Assembly (NCBI GenBank): GCA_964574985.1 | Contig: CAZNPH010000023.1 | Coordinates: forward strand, 1 to 64,000 | Origin: CAZNPH01 sp964574985 | GTDB lineage: Bacteria > Bacteroidota > Bacteroidia > Bacteroidales > SM23-62 | Direction of reading: 5' to 3' | Length of the DNA: 64,000 nt | In this document: positions 43,302 to 51,923 of the stretch, in pieces | Layout of the letters: every line of letters begins with the position of its first letter | Position numbering within the stretch: position 1 is the stretch's first letter | Made by a program: the position numbers and the translations under genes | Notes under the pieces: generated by a model | What the model saw: the letters and a program-made list of their open reading frames with translations, nothing else | What the model was told of the DNA's origin: nothing | Database searches by the model: none

Positions 43302-45401
43302 TCACCTGCCCACCGTAAAAGTCTGGTTGTTGCCAATGCCTTTGTATGTAATGGATTTCCATCCCTCAGGCAGACAGGGGTCCTTCTGCACCAACCCATC
43401 CGGCGTAAAATGCAATCCCCCGAACCCAAGCATGAAGGCCTGCAGCAATCCGCCGGCCGAGGTCCCGAAATAAGTACTGACCCCCTGGGTGCGCAATGAT
43501 AGTATGGCAAATGGGCCTTTCTTATAGGGCAGCAGGGCTTTCTCGAACAAACGCAGTGCTTCTTCCCGGTCGCCGGCACGGGCAGCCGCTCCGGCGAACA
43601 TGGCATAGCTCATGTTGGGGCCGTGAGGGGTGATCCGGTTCTCGTAATATTCAAGGTTCTTATGAACGGTCTCTTTTTTCGTGATCACATCCAGGGGGAA
43701 TGCGTCCAGATTGACATCGGCCTGCTTGATGGTCTCTCCCCGGTAGGTCTTGTGCTCCCTGATGGTCCCGTCGCTGAACCGTTCAAAAATGATGTTGCCG
43801 GCCACTTCTTTCCATTCCGGGTCTGGCTTTTCCCCCAGGATCCCGGCGGCTTCATGCGCCGCGTTCAGCACCCGGATGGCCACGGCATTGGTTATGGCAT
43901 CGTTGTCCACATTGATGGCAAACTCGTCGGAGCCCACCACATTCAGTATTTCGTATTTGCCCTGTTCGTTCTTCTCCGCCCGGCTCACCCAGAAATCGGC
44001 CACCTCCTTCAGCACCGGATAACCCTTCTCCCGGAGCCATTCCTTGTCCTGCATCACACAATAATACCTCCAGAAAGCCAATCCCACCTGGCCGGTGATG
44101 TGATGCTGGAAAGGACCTGTCAGATATACCAGCGGGCATTGCTCGTCTCCCCGGCCGGCAGATTCCCAGGGGAACATCGCCCCTTCATAACCGTGTGCCG
44201 CCGCATTGTGCCTGGCCATATCCAGACGCTCAAAACGGTATTCAAGCATCGACCGGGCAGCACCGGGATTGATCAGCAGGACGGCAGGATAGATCCAGAA
44301 ATCCGCATCCCACAATATCTGCCATCCCCAGTAATCACGGCCCAGGCCCATGCAGGCACTGCTGTTATCCACGTTCTCATTCACAAAGGAACTGACCATG
44401 AACATGGCCATCCGCATATCCTTGTTGATCTCCGGTGCCCCCCCGATCACCACATCGGTCTTTTCCCAGAACCCGTTCCATTCCCGCCTGTGGCGGTCGA
44501 TCTGATTGGCGATGCCGGTCAGACTGGCATAGATGTTCAGGCGGGCGGACTCATACGTGGGGTTGGAATATTCCTTTGAGGTGCACATGGAACCGACCAG
44601 GTAAAAAGAAAGGGACTCCCCCTTTTTCAGTTCATGTTCGAAGCCCATCCAGGGAGCCGACCTTTCCGGATCGATATAAAAGACCTCAGGGGCATCACTT
44701 CCCCCGGCAAATTCAAAGGTGGTGGTGGTGGCAATGGTATACTTACCGGACGGGGTGCCGGCGGTGAGTGTGAACAGGGGGATCTTTCTTTCCCTCAGCT
44801 GGTCAATGTATTTGGCGGATACGATCCTGTAGGGATGTTCAATGTCCAGGATGTTCTTCACACTGAAAAAACGGTGCTCACGGGCGGTGATGGTCATTTT
44901 CACCACCCCCGTATGGAGCATGTGCTTCAGGGCAAATACCCGGTGCTCGATATCCAGCCCCTCAAATGTATACCGGGTCCTGAACCAGCCTTCCCGCATG
45001 TTCAGCTCCTGGCTCCAGTTGTCCAGCTCCTCCGCGCCGGCATCGGAAAGAAGCTGCCCTTTCAGGTAGTCGGCCCGTTCGGTATCCTTTTCCTCCGGGT
45101 CCATCACGATCAGCTCCATCCGGGTAAAATCAACGGCCTGGATCCCGCTCTCCCCGGCCCTCCCGGGCATAGCATCATAAATGCCCCCCAGACGGATCAT
45201 GTTGCCCTGAAGGGCCTTTTCGGTAAGGGTGATGCCGTATACCCCGTTGGCCATGGTGACCGGCGCATAGACTTCATACCCCGGACTGGCAACCCGGGTC
45301 CATTCATCCGGATCCCAGGCAGCGCACAATTGTACGGAAAAGTGTATCAGGAACAGCGAAATCAATACAGAAACAAAAGCAGGATTTTTTTTTGATTGCA
45401 T
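43302..45401 (-). CDS. GH65-like glycosidase with signal peptide
   Basis: 699 residues. Sec signal MQSKKNPAFVSVLISLFLIHFS ending near LCAA. An N-terminal beta-sandwich (residues about 30-280) is followed by the (alpha/alpha)6 barrel with the family string WDADFWIYPAVLLINPGAA (residues 364-382), RFERLDMARHNAAAHGYEGA, and the general-acid region GSDEFAINVDNDA with Glu493. GH65 contains phosphorylases and hydrolases. An exported enzyme cannot rely on cytosolic phosphate pools, so hydrolysis of alpha-glucosides (acid trehalase or glucosyl-galactose type) is more likely. It is upstream of DUF1080 by 35 bp. Confidence 0.82.
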   Translation of the reverse strand: MQSKKNPAFVSVLISLFLIHFSVQLCAAWDPDEWTRVASPGYEVYAPVTMANGVYGITLTEKALQGNMIRLGGIYDAMPGRAGESGIQAVDFTRMELIVMDPEEKDTERADYLKGQLLSDAGAEELDNWSQELNMREGWFRTRYTFEGLDIEHRVFALKHMLHTGVVKMTITAREHRFFSVKNILDIEHPYRIVSAKYIDQLRERKIPLFTLTAGTPSGKYTIATTTTFEFAGGSDAPEVFYIDPERSAPWMGFEHELKKGESLSFYLVGSMCTSKEYSNPTYESARLNIYASLTGIANQIDRHRREWNGFWEKTDVVIGGAPEINKDMRMAMFMVSSFVNENVDNSSACMGLGRDYWGWQILWDADFWIYPAVLLINPGAARSMLEYRFERLDMARHNAAAHGYEGAMFPWESAGRGDEQCPLVYLTGPFQHHITGQVGLAFWRYYCVMQDKEWLREKGYPVLKEVADFWVSRAEKNEQGKYEILNVVGSDEFAINVDNDAITNAVAIRVLNAAHEAAGILGEKPDPEWKEVAGNIIFERFSDGTIREHKTYRGETIKQADVNLDAFPLDVITKKETVHKNLEYYENRITPHGPNMSYAMFAGAAARAGDREEALRLFEKALLPYKKGPFAILSLRTQGVSTYFGTSAGGLLQAFMLGFGGLHFTPDGLVQKDPCLPEGWKSITYKGIGNNQTFTVGR

Positions 45402-45577
45402 GGTCAGAAAATATTTTTCAGCCGGATTCGAAATTTATGAAATTTTCTCCCAAATTCTTGCTCAATATCCATTTATTTGGGGGTCTTCTTCTTTTTCGCA
45501 TCAAAGAAATCGATCAGGGCAAATTCAAAACAAGGCATGAATCAGAAGCAACATTAAAGCCACCGAAAATTAAGCCT

Positions 45578-47191
45578 TCATTCAAAAACAGCCGTTCGCA
45601 TGGCTTCCAGTTTTCTTTTCATCAGCTCTTTTGCCTCTTCCGTTTTCTGCTTTTGCTCTCCGGGTGAAAGCTTTTCCCATTCTCCGGGACGCAGTCCGGC
45701 TGTTTCCAGTCCGTGACTGAAATAGTAAGGTGCATTGTCGAACACTTCCGGTTTTCCCAGTATCCTCGGGTCGCCGGTTTCCTTCAGGTAACCGGTCAAT
45801 TTTTCCTTCAGTTGTTTTTTTATCTCAGCATATTGCGGATCACCGGCCAGATTGTTCAGGTTATAAGGATCACTGGAAACATCGTACAATTCTTCCCGGG
45901 GACGTTTTCCCATGCAAAGTTCCCGGAAACGGGTGCCATGATCAACCGTGTCCATTACCTCTTCCTTTGTCGGCCCCCAGTCAATGTCACCGTACGGCAG
46001 AAAATCCCATGAGTATTCGGGATCCGGATGCCCCGCCGGCCACATGTCAGGTTTCAGGTTCAGGATGTATAAATACCTATCAGTGCGTATAGCCCTGAAC
46101 GGGCAGATTTCACCATCCGGGTGGCACCAGGCATGAAGTTCCTTTCCGGCAATGATGAATCTGCGTTTTTCATCCTTCTCTGTTTCTTCATTGATCAGAA
46201 TGGGCAGCAAACTCTTTCCGCTCATTTCCCCGGGTATTTCTATCCCGGCAGCATCAAGAAAGGTGGGAGCAAAATCAATGAAGCTGACCAGGGCATCGCT
46301 CTTTCCCGGGGCAATTATCCTGTTTTTCCAGCCAATGGCCAGGGGCATATGAATGCCATATTCATACAAATTGGATTTTGCCCGGGGAAAAGGCATTCCA
46401 TTGTCGGAAGTAACCACAATGAGGGTATTTTCATAATCTCCTTTCTCTTTCAGAAAATCAATGATCTTTCCCAGTTGCGCATCAAACCATTCTATTTCAT
46501 AGTAATAATCCAGCATGTCCTTTTTCACCTTGTCCGTATTCGGCAAGAATGACGGAACATCCACTTCGTCAATATCCATGCCGGATTCAAAACCTTTGCC
46601 GGTCGGATAACCCCGGTGGGCTTCCATGCCGCCATACCAAAAGCAGAATGGTTTTTCTCCTTTTCGTTTGTAAAAGGCCTTGAAATTTTCCGCGTAATCT
46701 ATATCCGAAATGCCTTCAATGGTTTCGTGCCTGATTTCATTGTATTCAGGGCCGGCAGGATTACGCACCCTCCCCCCTTTTTCCCAGTTGCCCGGAGCCC
46801 ATCCCTTGCCGGTAAAACCGACATCATATCCGTTGTCTTCCAGGATTTTGGTGTAAACCTGGAATTTGGCCGGGAAAAAACTGAAATGGCAGGCTGCTTG
46901 TTCAAGCTCATAAAAATTCCTTCCCGTCAGGACCGAAGCACGGGAAGGTGCACAGGCAGGCACCGAGGCAAAGGCATTGGTAAACAAGATCCCTTCCCCG
47001 GCAATCCGGTCGAAATTGGGTGTGCTGACAATATCGTCACCGTATGCCCCTGCATGCAGCCAGGTCTGGTCGTCGGATATACAGAACAGAATGTTGGGGG
47101 GATGCTCAACATCCTTTTCATCGCAGGAGCTCAGTGCATTGATCAGCAGAACGGAAATGATCAGTCCGTTCCGGTGTGCTGAATGATTCAT
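45578..47191 (-). CDS. S1 family sulfatase (CAPSR), heparan N-sulfatase-like lipoprotein
   Basis: 537 residues. Lipoprotein signal LLINALSSC (Cys23). CISDDQTWLHAGAYG (Asp40/Asp41), formylglycine motif CAPSR with Cys80 and ASVLTGRNFYELEQAACH, then TGKGWAPGNW in the GKWH position and VTSDNGMPFPRAKSNLYEYG. The long insertion after the active site and the PFPRAK segment are shared with N-sulfoglucosamine sulfohydrolase-like S1 enzymes. A 176-bp gap without a gene separates it from the GH65 gene downstream. Confidence 0.88.
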   Translation of the reverse strand: MNHSAHRNGLIISVLLINALSSCDEKDVEHPPNILFCISDDQTWLHAGAYGDDIVSTPNFDRIAGEGILFTNAFASVPACAPSRASVLTGRNFYELEQAACHFSFFPAKFQVYTKILEDNGYDVGFTGKGWAPGNWEKGGRVRNPAGPEYNEIRHETIEGISDIDYAENFKAFYKRKGEKPFCFWYGGMEAHRGYPTGKGFESGMDIDEVDVPSFLPNTDKVKKDMLDYYYEIEWFDAQLGKIIDFLKEKGDYENTLIVVTSDNGMPFPRAKSNLYEYGIHMPLAIGWKNRIIAPGKSDALVSFIDFAPTFLDAAGIEIPGEMSGKSLLPILINEETEKDEKRRFIIAGKELHAWCHPDGEICPFRAIRTDRYLYILNLKPDMWPAGHPDPEYSWDFLPYGDIDWGPTKEEVMDTVDHGTRFRELCMGKRPREELYDVSSDPYNLNNLAGDPQYAEIKKQLKEKLTGYLKETGDPRILGKPEVFDNAPYYFSHGLETAGLRPGEWEKLSPGEQKQKTEEAKELMKRKLEAMRTAVFE

Positions 47192-47264
47192 TCGAATATA
47201 TTTCAGTTACACATTTAATAGTTAGCGCGTTACAAAGTCAGTTCAAACGCTATGGTTTTTTGTT

Positions 47265-47301
47265 GCCGGCCACCCGCATGCTATCCACATGCCGGGCCGG
47301 C
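47265..47301. repeat. Long GC-rich hairpin between sulfatase and enolase-family genes
   Basis: GCCGGCC at 47265-47271 pairs with GGCCGGC at 47295-47301, and inside it GCATG pairs with CATGC around a 7-base loop. No T-run follows on the minus strand, the direction of transcription, so it is not a classic terminator. It could be an RNA processing or stabilising structure, or a palindromic repeat. Lies in the 181-bp gap 47192-47372. Confidence 0.55.
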
Positions 47302-47372
47302 GAACCCCAATTTGTCTCCGGACGGTGGCTTGCCGCAAAATCGTTGATGGGGTTTCATTTGGTGAAAAACAA

Positions 47373-48629
47373 CTATTTCAAAGGACGGGCATACTGCTTC
47401 AGGGCCTCCGGCCTCGGGGTGGTGCCCGCTCCGGGAAGGGACGGCCTTACGTAATTGCCGTCTTTCACCACAATGGGTTCCACGAAAGCATCACGGATCC
47501 ACGGAATATATTCCAGCATGGAACATGCCGGATGATTGTAGGACAGATGCACATGCACCTGGCCCATGTCCCCCACGTGCGCCGCAACCGGCAATCTCCT
47601 GCCGTGGGCGGAATCGGCTACGGTCAGAAATTCGGTCACCCCGCCCAGCCGGGTGATGTCGGGCTGCACGTAATGAACCGCACCGGCGGCCATGAAAGTC
47701 TCAAAGGCATCGGAATGATACAGCGACTCGCCCAGAGCAACCGGTATGGTAGTCTTTCCAGCCAGCTCCGCATGGCCGCCCACATCATCATACCACAATG
47801 GCTCCTCAAACCAGAACAGGTTGAATGCCTCTGCCTCACTGCAGAAACGCACACAGGTGGGCAGATCCCATTTCCCGTTCCCGTCAACGGCCAGAATAAT
47901 GTCCGGACCGATCGCTTTGCGAACCTTCTCAATCCGCCTGATGTCCGTAAACGGATCCGGTGAGCTCACCTTCATCTTGATCCCCCGGAAACCGTCTTCT
48001 TCCACAGTCCTTTTGATGCCATCCACCAGCCGGTCATCGGGTATGGACAACCACCCCACATCGGTATTGTAGGCCGGCAGTATCTCCTTGCGGGATCCCC
48101 CAAGCAGTTCCCACAGGGGCATCTTCATGTATTTGGCTTTCAGATCCCAAAGGGCCGTATCGATGGCCGCAATGGCCAGCTGGGAAATGCCTGCCCGGCC
48201 GATCCATTGCATGGCCGGATATCGGGACATCCTGTACCACAGCCGTGTGATGTGCAAGGCATTTTCACCAACCAGGCGGGGCCCGAAGCAGTCCTTGATG
48301 CAGGAAGCAATCAGCCGGTCTCCGGGCAGGAAAGCATGGGTGCCGGTGTAACCCCACCCGGTCAGTCCGCCCGAAGTTTCCACCTGTGCCCCCACCACAC
48401 CCCAGTGGGTGATGGCATGCGTGCTGTCGGCTATGCCGCCTCCCGTCACGGGAACATACATAATGAAAGGTTCAACGCTGGTTATTTTCATGTCCCCGGA
48501 TCCGGCAGACCCTGCATTGCTCCCTTCACCGGGAACAGCACTTCCCGACCTTAATGAACCGGACATTGCAGCAGATCCTGCCGCTGCAAAGGATGATTTT
48601 TTGATGAAATTTCTCCTGGTGTTTGTCAT
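47373..48629 (-). CDS. Tat-exported enolase-superfamily (mandelate racemase/muconate lactonizing) enzyme
   Basis: 418 residues. Twin-arginine signal RRNFIKKSSFAAAG (residues 5-18). The catalytic barrel is intact: KxK pair Lys218/Lys220 (GIKMKV), metal ligands Asp249, Glu275 and Glu301 (VDGNG, FEEP, ALGES), then Asp324 (QPDITRLGG) and His351 (AAHVGDMG). This is the sugar-acid dehydratase layout; the Asp/His pair is the acid-base side opposite KxK. By family it dehydrates an acid sugar (aldonate) to a 2-keto-3-deoxy acid or racemises. Export is unusual because sugar acid dehydratases are normally cytosolic. It is directly followed by a sulfatase in the operon. Confidence 0.87.
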   Translation of the reverse strand: MTNTRRNFIKKSSFAAAGSAAMSGSLRSGSAVPGEGSNAGSAGSGDMKITSVEPFIMYVPVTGGGIADSTHAITHWGVVGAQVETSGGLTGWGYTGTHAFLPGDRLIASCIKDCFGPRLVGENALHITRLWYRMSRYPAMQWIGRAGISQLAIAAIDTALWDLKAKYMKMPLWELLGGSRKEILPAYNTDVGWLSIPDDRLVDGIKRTVEEDGFRGIKMKVSSPDPFTDIRRIEKVRKAIGPDIILAVDGNGKWDLPTCVRFCSEAEAFNLFWFEEPLWYDDVGGHAELAGKTTIPVALGESLYHSDAFETFMAAGAVHYVQPDITRLGGVTEFLTVADSAHGRRLPVAAHVGDMGQVHVHLSYNHPACSMLEYIPWIRDAFVEPIVVKDGNYVRPSLPGAGTTPRPEALKQYARPLK

Positions 48630-48647
48630 TTACATATATTTAGTTGA

Positions 48648-50249
48648 TCATTTGATGGTTTCAGCGGTCGCCTGCCTGCTTTCACTTGCCCAGCGCTCCG
48701 TTTGTATGGTATCGAAACACACTTTTACGTCGTTCGCCTGTTTTTCCCCGGCCCTGCTGGTGCCTCTCTGCACGATCGCCTCCAGCTCCTTTTCCAGTTG
48801 TCCGATGATTTCAGGGTAATATTCCGAACTGTCACGCGATTCGGCAATGTCGGCTTCAAGGTTGTATAATTCGATCTTTGCTTTTTTTCCCCTGGATAAT
48901 CTCTTGTTCTTTTCCGGAAGCATGTACACGATTTTCCATTTGCCTTTCCGGTAGGCAAATTCACCGTCCACCGAATGACTCACGATGTTTTCCCGGGGAG
49001 AAGCATCTTGTTTGCCGAACAGGACATCCAGAAAACTGAAACTGTCTTCGCCGCAACCGGGCGGCGGCAGGGTTCCGGTAACCACCTCATGACAGGTGGC
49101 ATATATATCGGTCAGGCAGATCAGCTGATCGCTGGATGAACCGGCTTCGATCCTGCCCTTCCACCTGGCAATGAAAGGAACCCTGTGTCCGCCTTCCCAA
49201 ATATCTCCCTTGTGCCCCCGGTAAGGTCCGCTGGGCATATGTCCGGCCTTAACCAGCTTCTCCCATCCCGTATAATGGGAATGACCGTTGTCGGCTGTGA
49301 AAATAACAAGCGTATTGTCTGCTATCCCGGCATCCTCAACGGCTTTTACGATTTGTCCGGCCGACCAGTCGGTTTCCATGACAAAATCCGCTATGGGTGC
49401 GATCCCGCTTTTGCCTGCAAACTTTTCTGTGGGCACAACCGGCTCATGTGGGGAAGTCATGGCAAAATACAGAAAGAACGGGGATCCCGACTTGCTTTGC
49501 CGGTGAATATAATCAACCGCTTTCCGGGTTATTCCGGGCAGGATCCGGTCAAACTGCCAGCCGGGGGCCATGGGGGATCCGTCAAATTCCCGGGGCATGA
49601 CCGTTCCCTCATCGGGGTCATACCGGTAAACAGCGGTGGGCAGTTCGACCACATGGTCGTTCTCAATGAAAGTAAAAGGCGGGAAGTTGGGCACATGGGT
49701 GCCAAAATAGTAATCAAATCCGTGTTCGACCGGTCCGCCGGTGATGGGTTGTGTGTAATCCCATGTATATTCATCCAGCACATTCGGTATCTTCATTCTT
49801 TCGCTCTTATGCTCCCCCTGCCAGTTCCACCCCAGATGCCATTTTCCTATGCAGGCGGTTGAATAACCGTGTTCTTTCAGGAACCCTGGCAAAGTGGTTC
49901 TTTCCTTTTTGATCAGCGGGGGTTCGTAGCATGCCAGCACCCATTCCTGCAAAGGGGTTCTCCAGTTGTACCGGCCGGTCAGCAATCCGTACCGGGTGGG
50001 TGAACATACCGCTGAAGGGGTATGCGCATCGGTGAAACTCATGCCTTCCTCAGCAAGTTTATCCAGATTGGGAGTGGGTATCTTGTTCTCCGGATAATGC
50101 TTTTGTATATCGCCCACACCCATATCGTCGGCCAGGATGATGACGATGTTCGGTTTGGCCGCCTCCCGGTCCTTTACCGGACGGGTTTTGCATGCGGGCA
50201 GCAAGGCGCAGGTGCCTGCGGCCATGAATAAATGATGTATCGGCCTCAT
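48648..50249 (-). CDS. S1 family sulfatase (CSPTR), lipoprotein
   Basis: 533 residues. Lipoprotein signal GTCALLPAC (Cys20). ADDMGVGDIQKHYPENK (Asp41/Asp42), formylglycine motif CSPTR with Cys82 followed by YGLLTGRYNWRTPLQEWVL, GKWHLGWNW, FTADNGHSHYTGWEK and IELYNLEADIAE. The YNWRTPLQ segment is shared by a distinct S1 group (arylsulfatase-like). It is separated by 29 bp from the sulfatase upstream and 18 bp from the enolase-family gene downstream. Confidence 0.9.
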   Translation of the reverse strand: MRPIHHLFMAAGTCALLPACKTRPVKDREAAKPNIVIILADDMGVGDIQKHYPENKIPTPNLDKLAEEGMSFTDAHTPSAVCSPTRYGLLTGRYNWRTPLQEWVLACYEPPLIKKERTTLPGFLKEHGYSTACIGKWHLGWNWQGEHKSERMKIPNVLDEYTWDYTQPITGGPVEHGFDYYFGTHVPNFPPFTFIENDHVVELPTAVYRYDPDEGTVMPREFDGSPMAPGWQFDRILPGITRKAVDYIHRQSKSGSPFFLYFAMTSPHEPVVPTEKFAGKSGIAPIADFVMETDWSAGQIVKAVEDAGIADNTLVIFTADNGHSHYTGWEKLVKAGHMPSGPYRGHKGDIWEGGHRVPFIARWKGRIEAGSSSDQLICLTDIYATCHEVVTGTLPPPGCGEDSFSFLDVLFGKQDASPRENIVSHSVDGEFAYRKGKWKIVYMLPEKNKRLSRGKKAKIELYNLEADIAESRDSSEYYPEIIGQLEKELEAIVQRGTSRAGEKQANDVKVCFDTIQTERWASESRQATAETIK

Positions 50250-50278
50250 AAAACAAATTATTGGTTATGAACCCTGTT

Positions 50279-51889
50279 TCAATCAGGATCCCCTTCAGGA
50301 TAATACTGCTCCATTTTCTTCAGCCATGCGGTATGCAGACTGTCCAGACGGGCCACCCGGCCGGGATATTCACCTGACAGGTCACTGGTTTCCGTTTTGT
50401 CTGTCTCCAGATTGTAGAGCTCCCACGGCCCTTCACCCCAGGAGACCAGTTTCCACCCGTCCTCCATAATTGCTTTTCCGTTGCCATAGTCAAAATAGAG
50501 AATCCCTCTGGCAGCCGGCTTTTCGCCCCGGAAAACCGGGACCATGCTTCTCCCTTCACAGGGGAGTATTTCCCTGCCATGGTATGTTTCCGGATATACC
50601 GCCCCGCTGGCTTCCAGGATGGTGGGCATGATGTCAATGAAGTGGCCGGGTACATGGCTGATCCTGTTTTTTCCCCTGATCACTTCAGGCCAGTATACGA
50701 TCAGCGGGGAACAGATCCCTCCGCTGTGGCTGTATTCCTTGAACATGCGGAAAGGGGTGTTGCTGACATTCGCCCAGGAGGGGCTCAGGGACGCCCAGCG
50801 GGTCATGGTCCCGATGGGTGCATCGCTGGTTTGTGCTTCCGGATTGAGGCTGCTGACCGGAGGTCCCTGTCTCTGGGCGCCGTTGTCGGAACAGAACATC
50901 ACCAGGGTATTGCCCAGTTCTCCCATTTCTTCGATCTTGTCCAGCACCCGGCCGATGTTCCGGTCCATCCGGTCGATCATGGCCGCAAATACGGCCCGGA
51001 TCCGGTCCTCCTTCTGCTTTTCCTCATCGCTCAGTCCCTCCCAGTCCCGGTACACGGGTTCCGACAAGGGAAAACTTTCACCGATCAGACCCATTTCTTT
51101 CTGTTTCCCGTACCGTTCCCGGCGCTGCTTACCATAGCCCTGCATAAATTCTCCCTGGTATTTGTCGATATCCTCCGGCCAGGCATGAAGGGGATCGTGG
51201 GGAGCGGTAAAGGCCATATACAAAAAGAAGGGTTTGTCTTCATCCCGGTATTGTTCCAGGTAATCCAGGGCGTAATTCCCGAAATAGTCGGTGGTATAAA
51301 AATCCTCTTCTTCCGGCGTATAAGGGGAAATGAGTTGTTCATCGATGCACCATTTCCTGGGGTATGCCCACATTTTGTGGGCAGGGACCCCTTCCCCATC
51401 CCGTTGTTCACCCGGATTGAAATAATTGCAGCATCCGTCCCTCAGTCCGTAATACCGGTCAAATCCCCGGGAATACGGGTTCTCCGTCCCATGGTGCTTA
51501 CCCACCATCAGGGTCCGGTAACCCGCTTCTTTCAGTACTTCGCCCAGGGTCACAGCATTGACGATCTTTCCTGCCCCTTCTGACATCCCGCACTGCTGCG
51601 CATAGAGTCCGGTCAGCAAACAAGCCCTGGAAGGAAAGCTCTTGGCGGTGTTGTAGAACTGGGTAAACCGGATGCCGTTTTCAGCCAGCCGGTCCAGATT
51701 GGGCGTGCTGAATTCTGAACCATAGCATCCCAGATCGGAAAATCCCAGGTCGTCGGCCAGAATGAGGAGAATATTGGGCCTTTCCTGCTCCCTTTCACCA
51801 GAAGCCGGTTTCGAATCGCAGCCCGGGAGGGCAAGCGATGCAAATCCGGCAACGATCAGGACAGGATTTGGAAAAAAACGTGGTCTCAT
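50279..51889 (-). CDS. S1 family sulfatase, Ser-type (SFPSR), lipoprotein
   Basis: 536 residues. Lipoprotein signal FASLALPGC (Cys24). LADDLGFSDLGCYG, active site SFPSR with Ser84 in AKSFPSRACLLTGLYAQQCG, GKHHGTEN in the GKWH position, and FCSDNGAQRQGPP; C-terminal WELYNLETDK. The NTAKS-x-P-x-R context equals the NTARC-x-P-x-R of large arylsulfatases, with Cys replaced by Ser. As with the other Ser-type enzyme, activation needs anSME. First of the sulfatases after the DoxX-TIM gene, with a 34-bp gap. Confidence 0.88.
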   Translation of the reverse strand: MRPRFFPNPVLIVAGFASLALPGCDSKPASGEREQERPNILLILADDLGFSDLGCYGSEFSTPNLDRLAENGIRFTQFYNTAKSFPSRACLLTGLYAQQCGMSEGAGKIVNAVTLGEVLKEAGYRTLMVGKHHGTENPYSRGFDRYYGLRDGCCNYFNPGEQRDGEGVPAHKMWAYPRKWCIDEQLISPYTPEEEDFYTTDYFGNYALDYLEQYRDEDKPFFLYMAFTAPHDPLHAWPEDIDKYQGEFMQGYGKQRRERYGKQKEMGLIGESFPLSEPVYRDWEGLSDEEKQKEDRIRAVFAAMIDRMDRNIGRVLDKIEEMGELGNTLVMFCSDNGAQRQGPPVSSLNPEAQTSDAPIGTMTRWASLSPSWANVSNTPFRMFKEYSHSGGICSPLIVYWPEVIRGKNRISHVPGHFIDIMPTILEASGAVYPETYHGREILPCEGRSMVPVFRGEKPAARGILYFDYGNGKAIMEDGWKLVSWGEGPWELYNLETDKTETSDLSGEYPGRVARLDSLHTAWLKKMEQYYPEGDPD

Positions 51890-51923
51890 AATAACATGAA
51901 TTTATAATATTCCAATTTACGTT

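Noticed and set aside
45402..45577. Possible small gene in the gap between GH65 and sulfatase genes
   Set aside because: Open plus-strand codons are present but overlap adjacent genes antisense and show no family resemblance.
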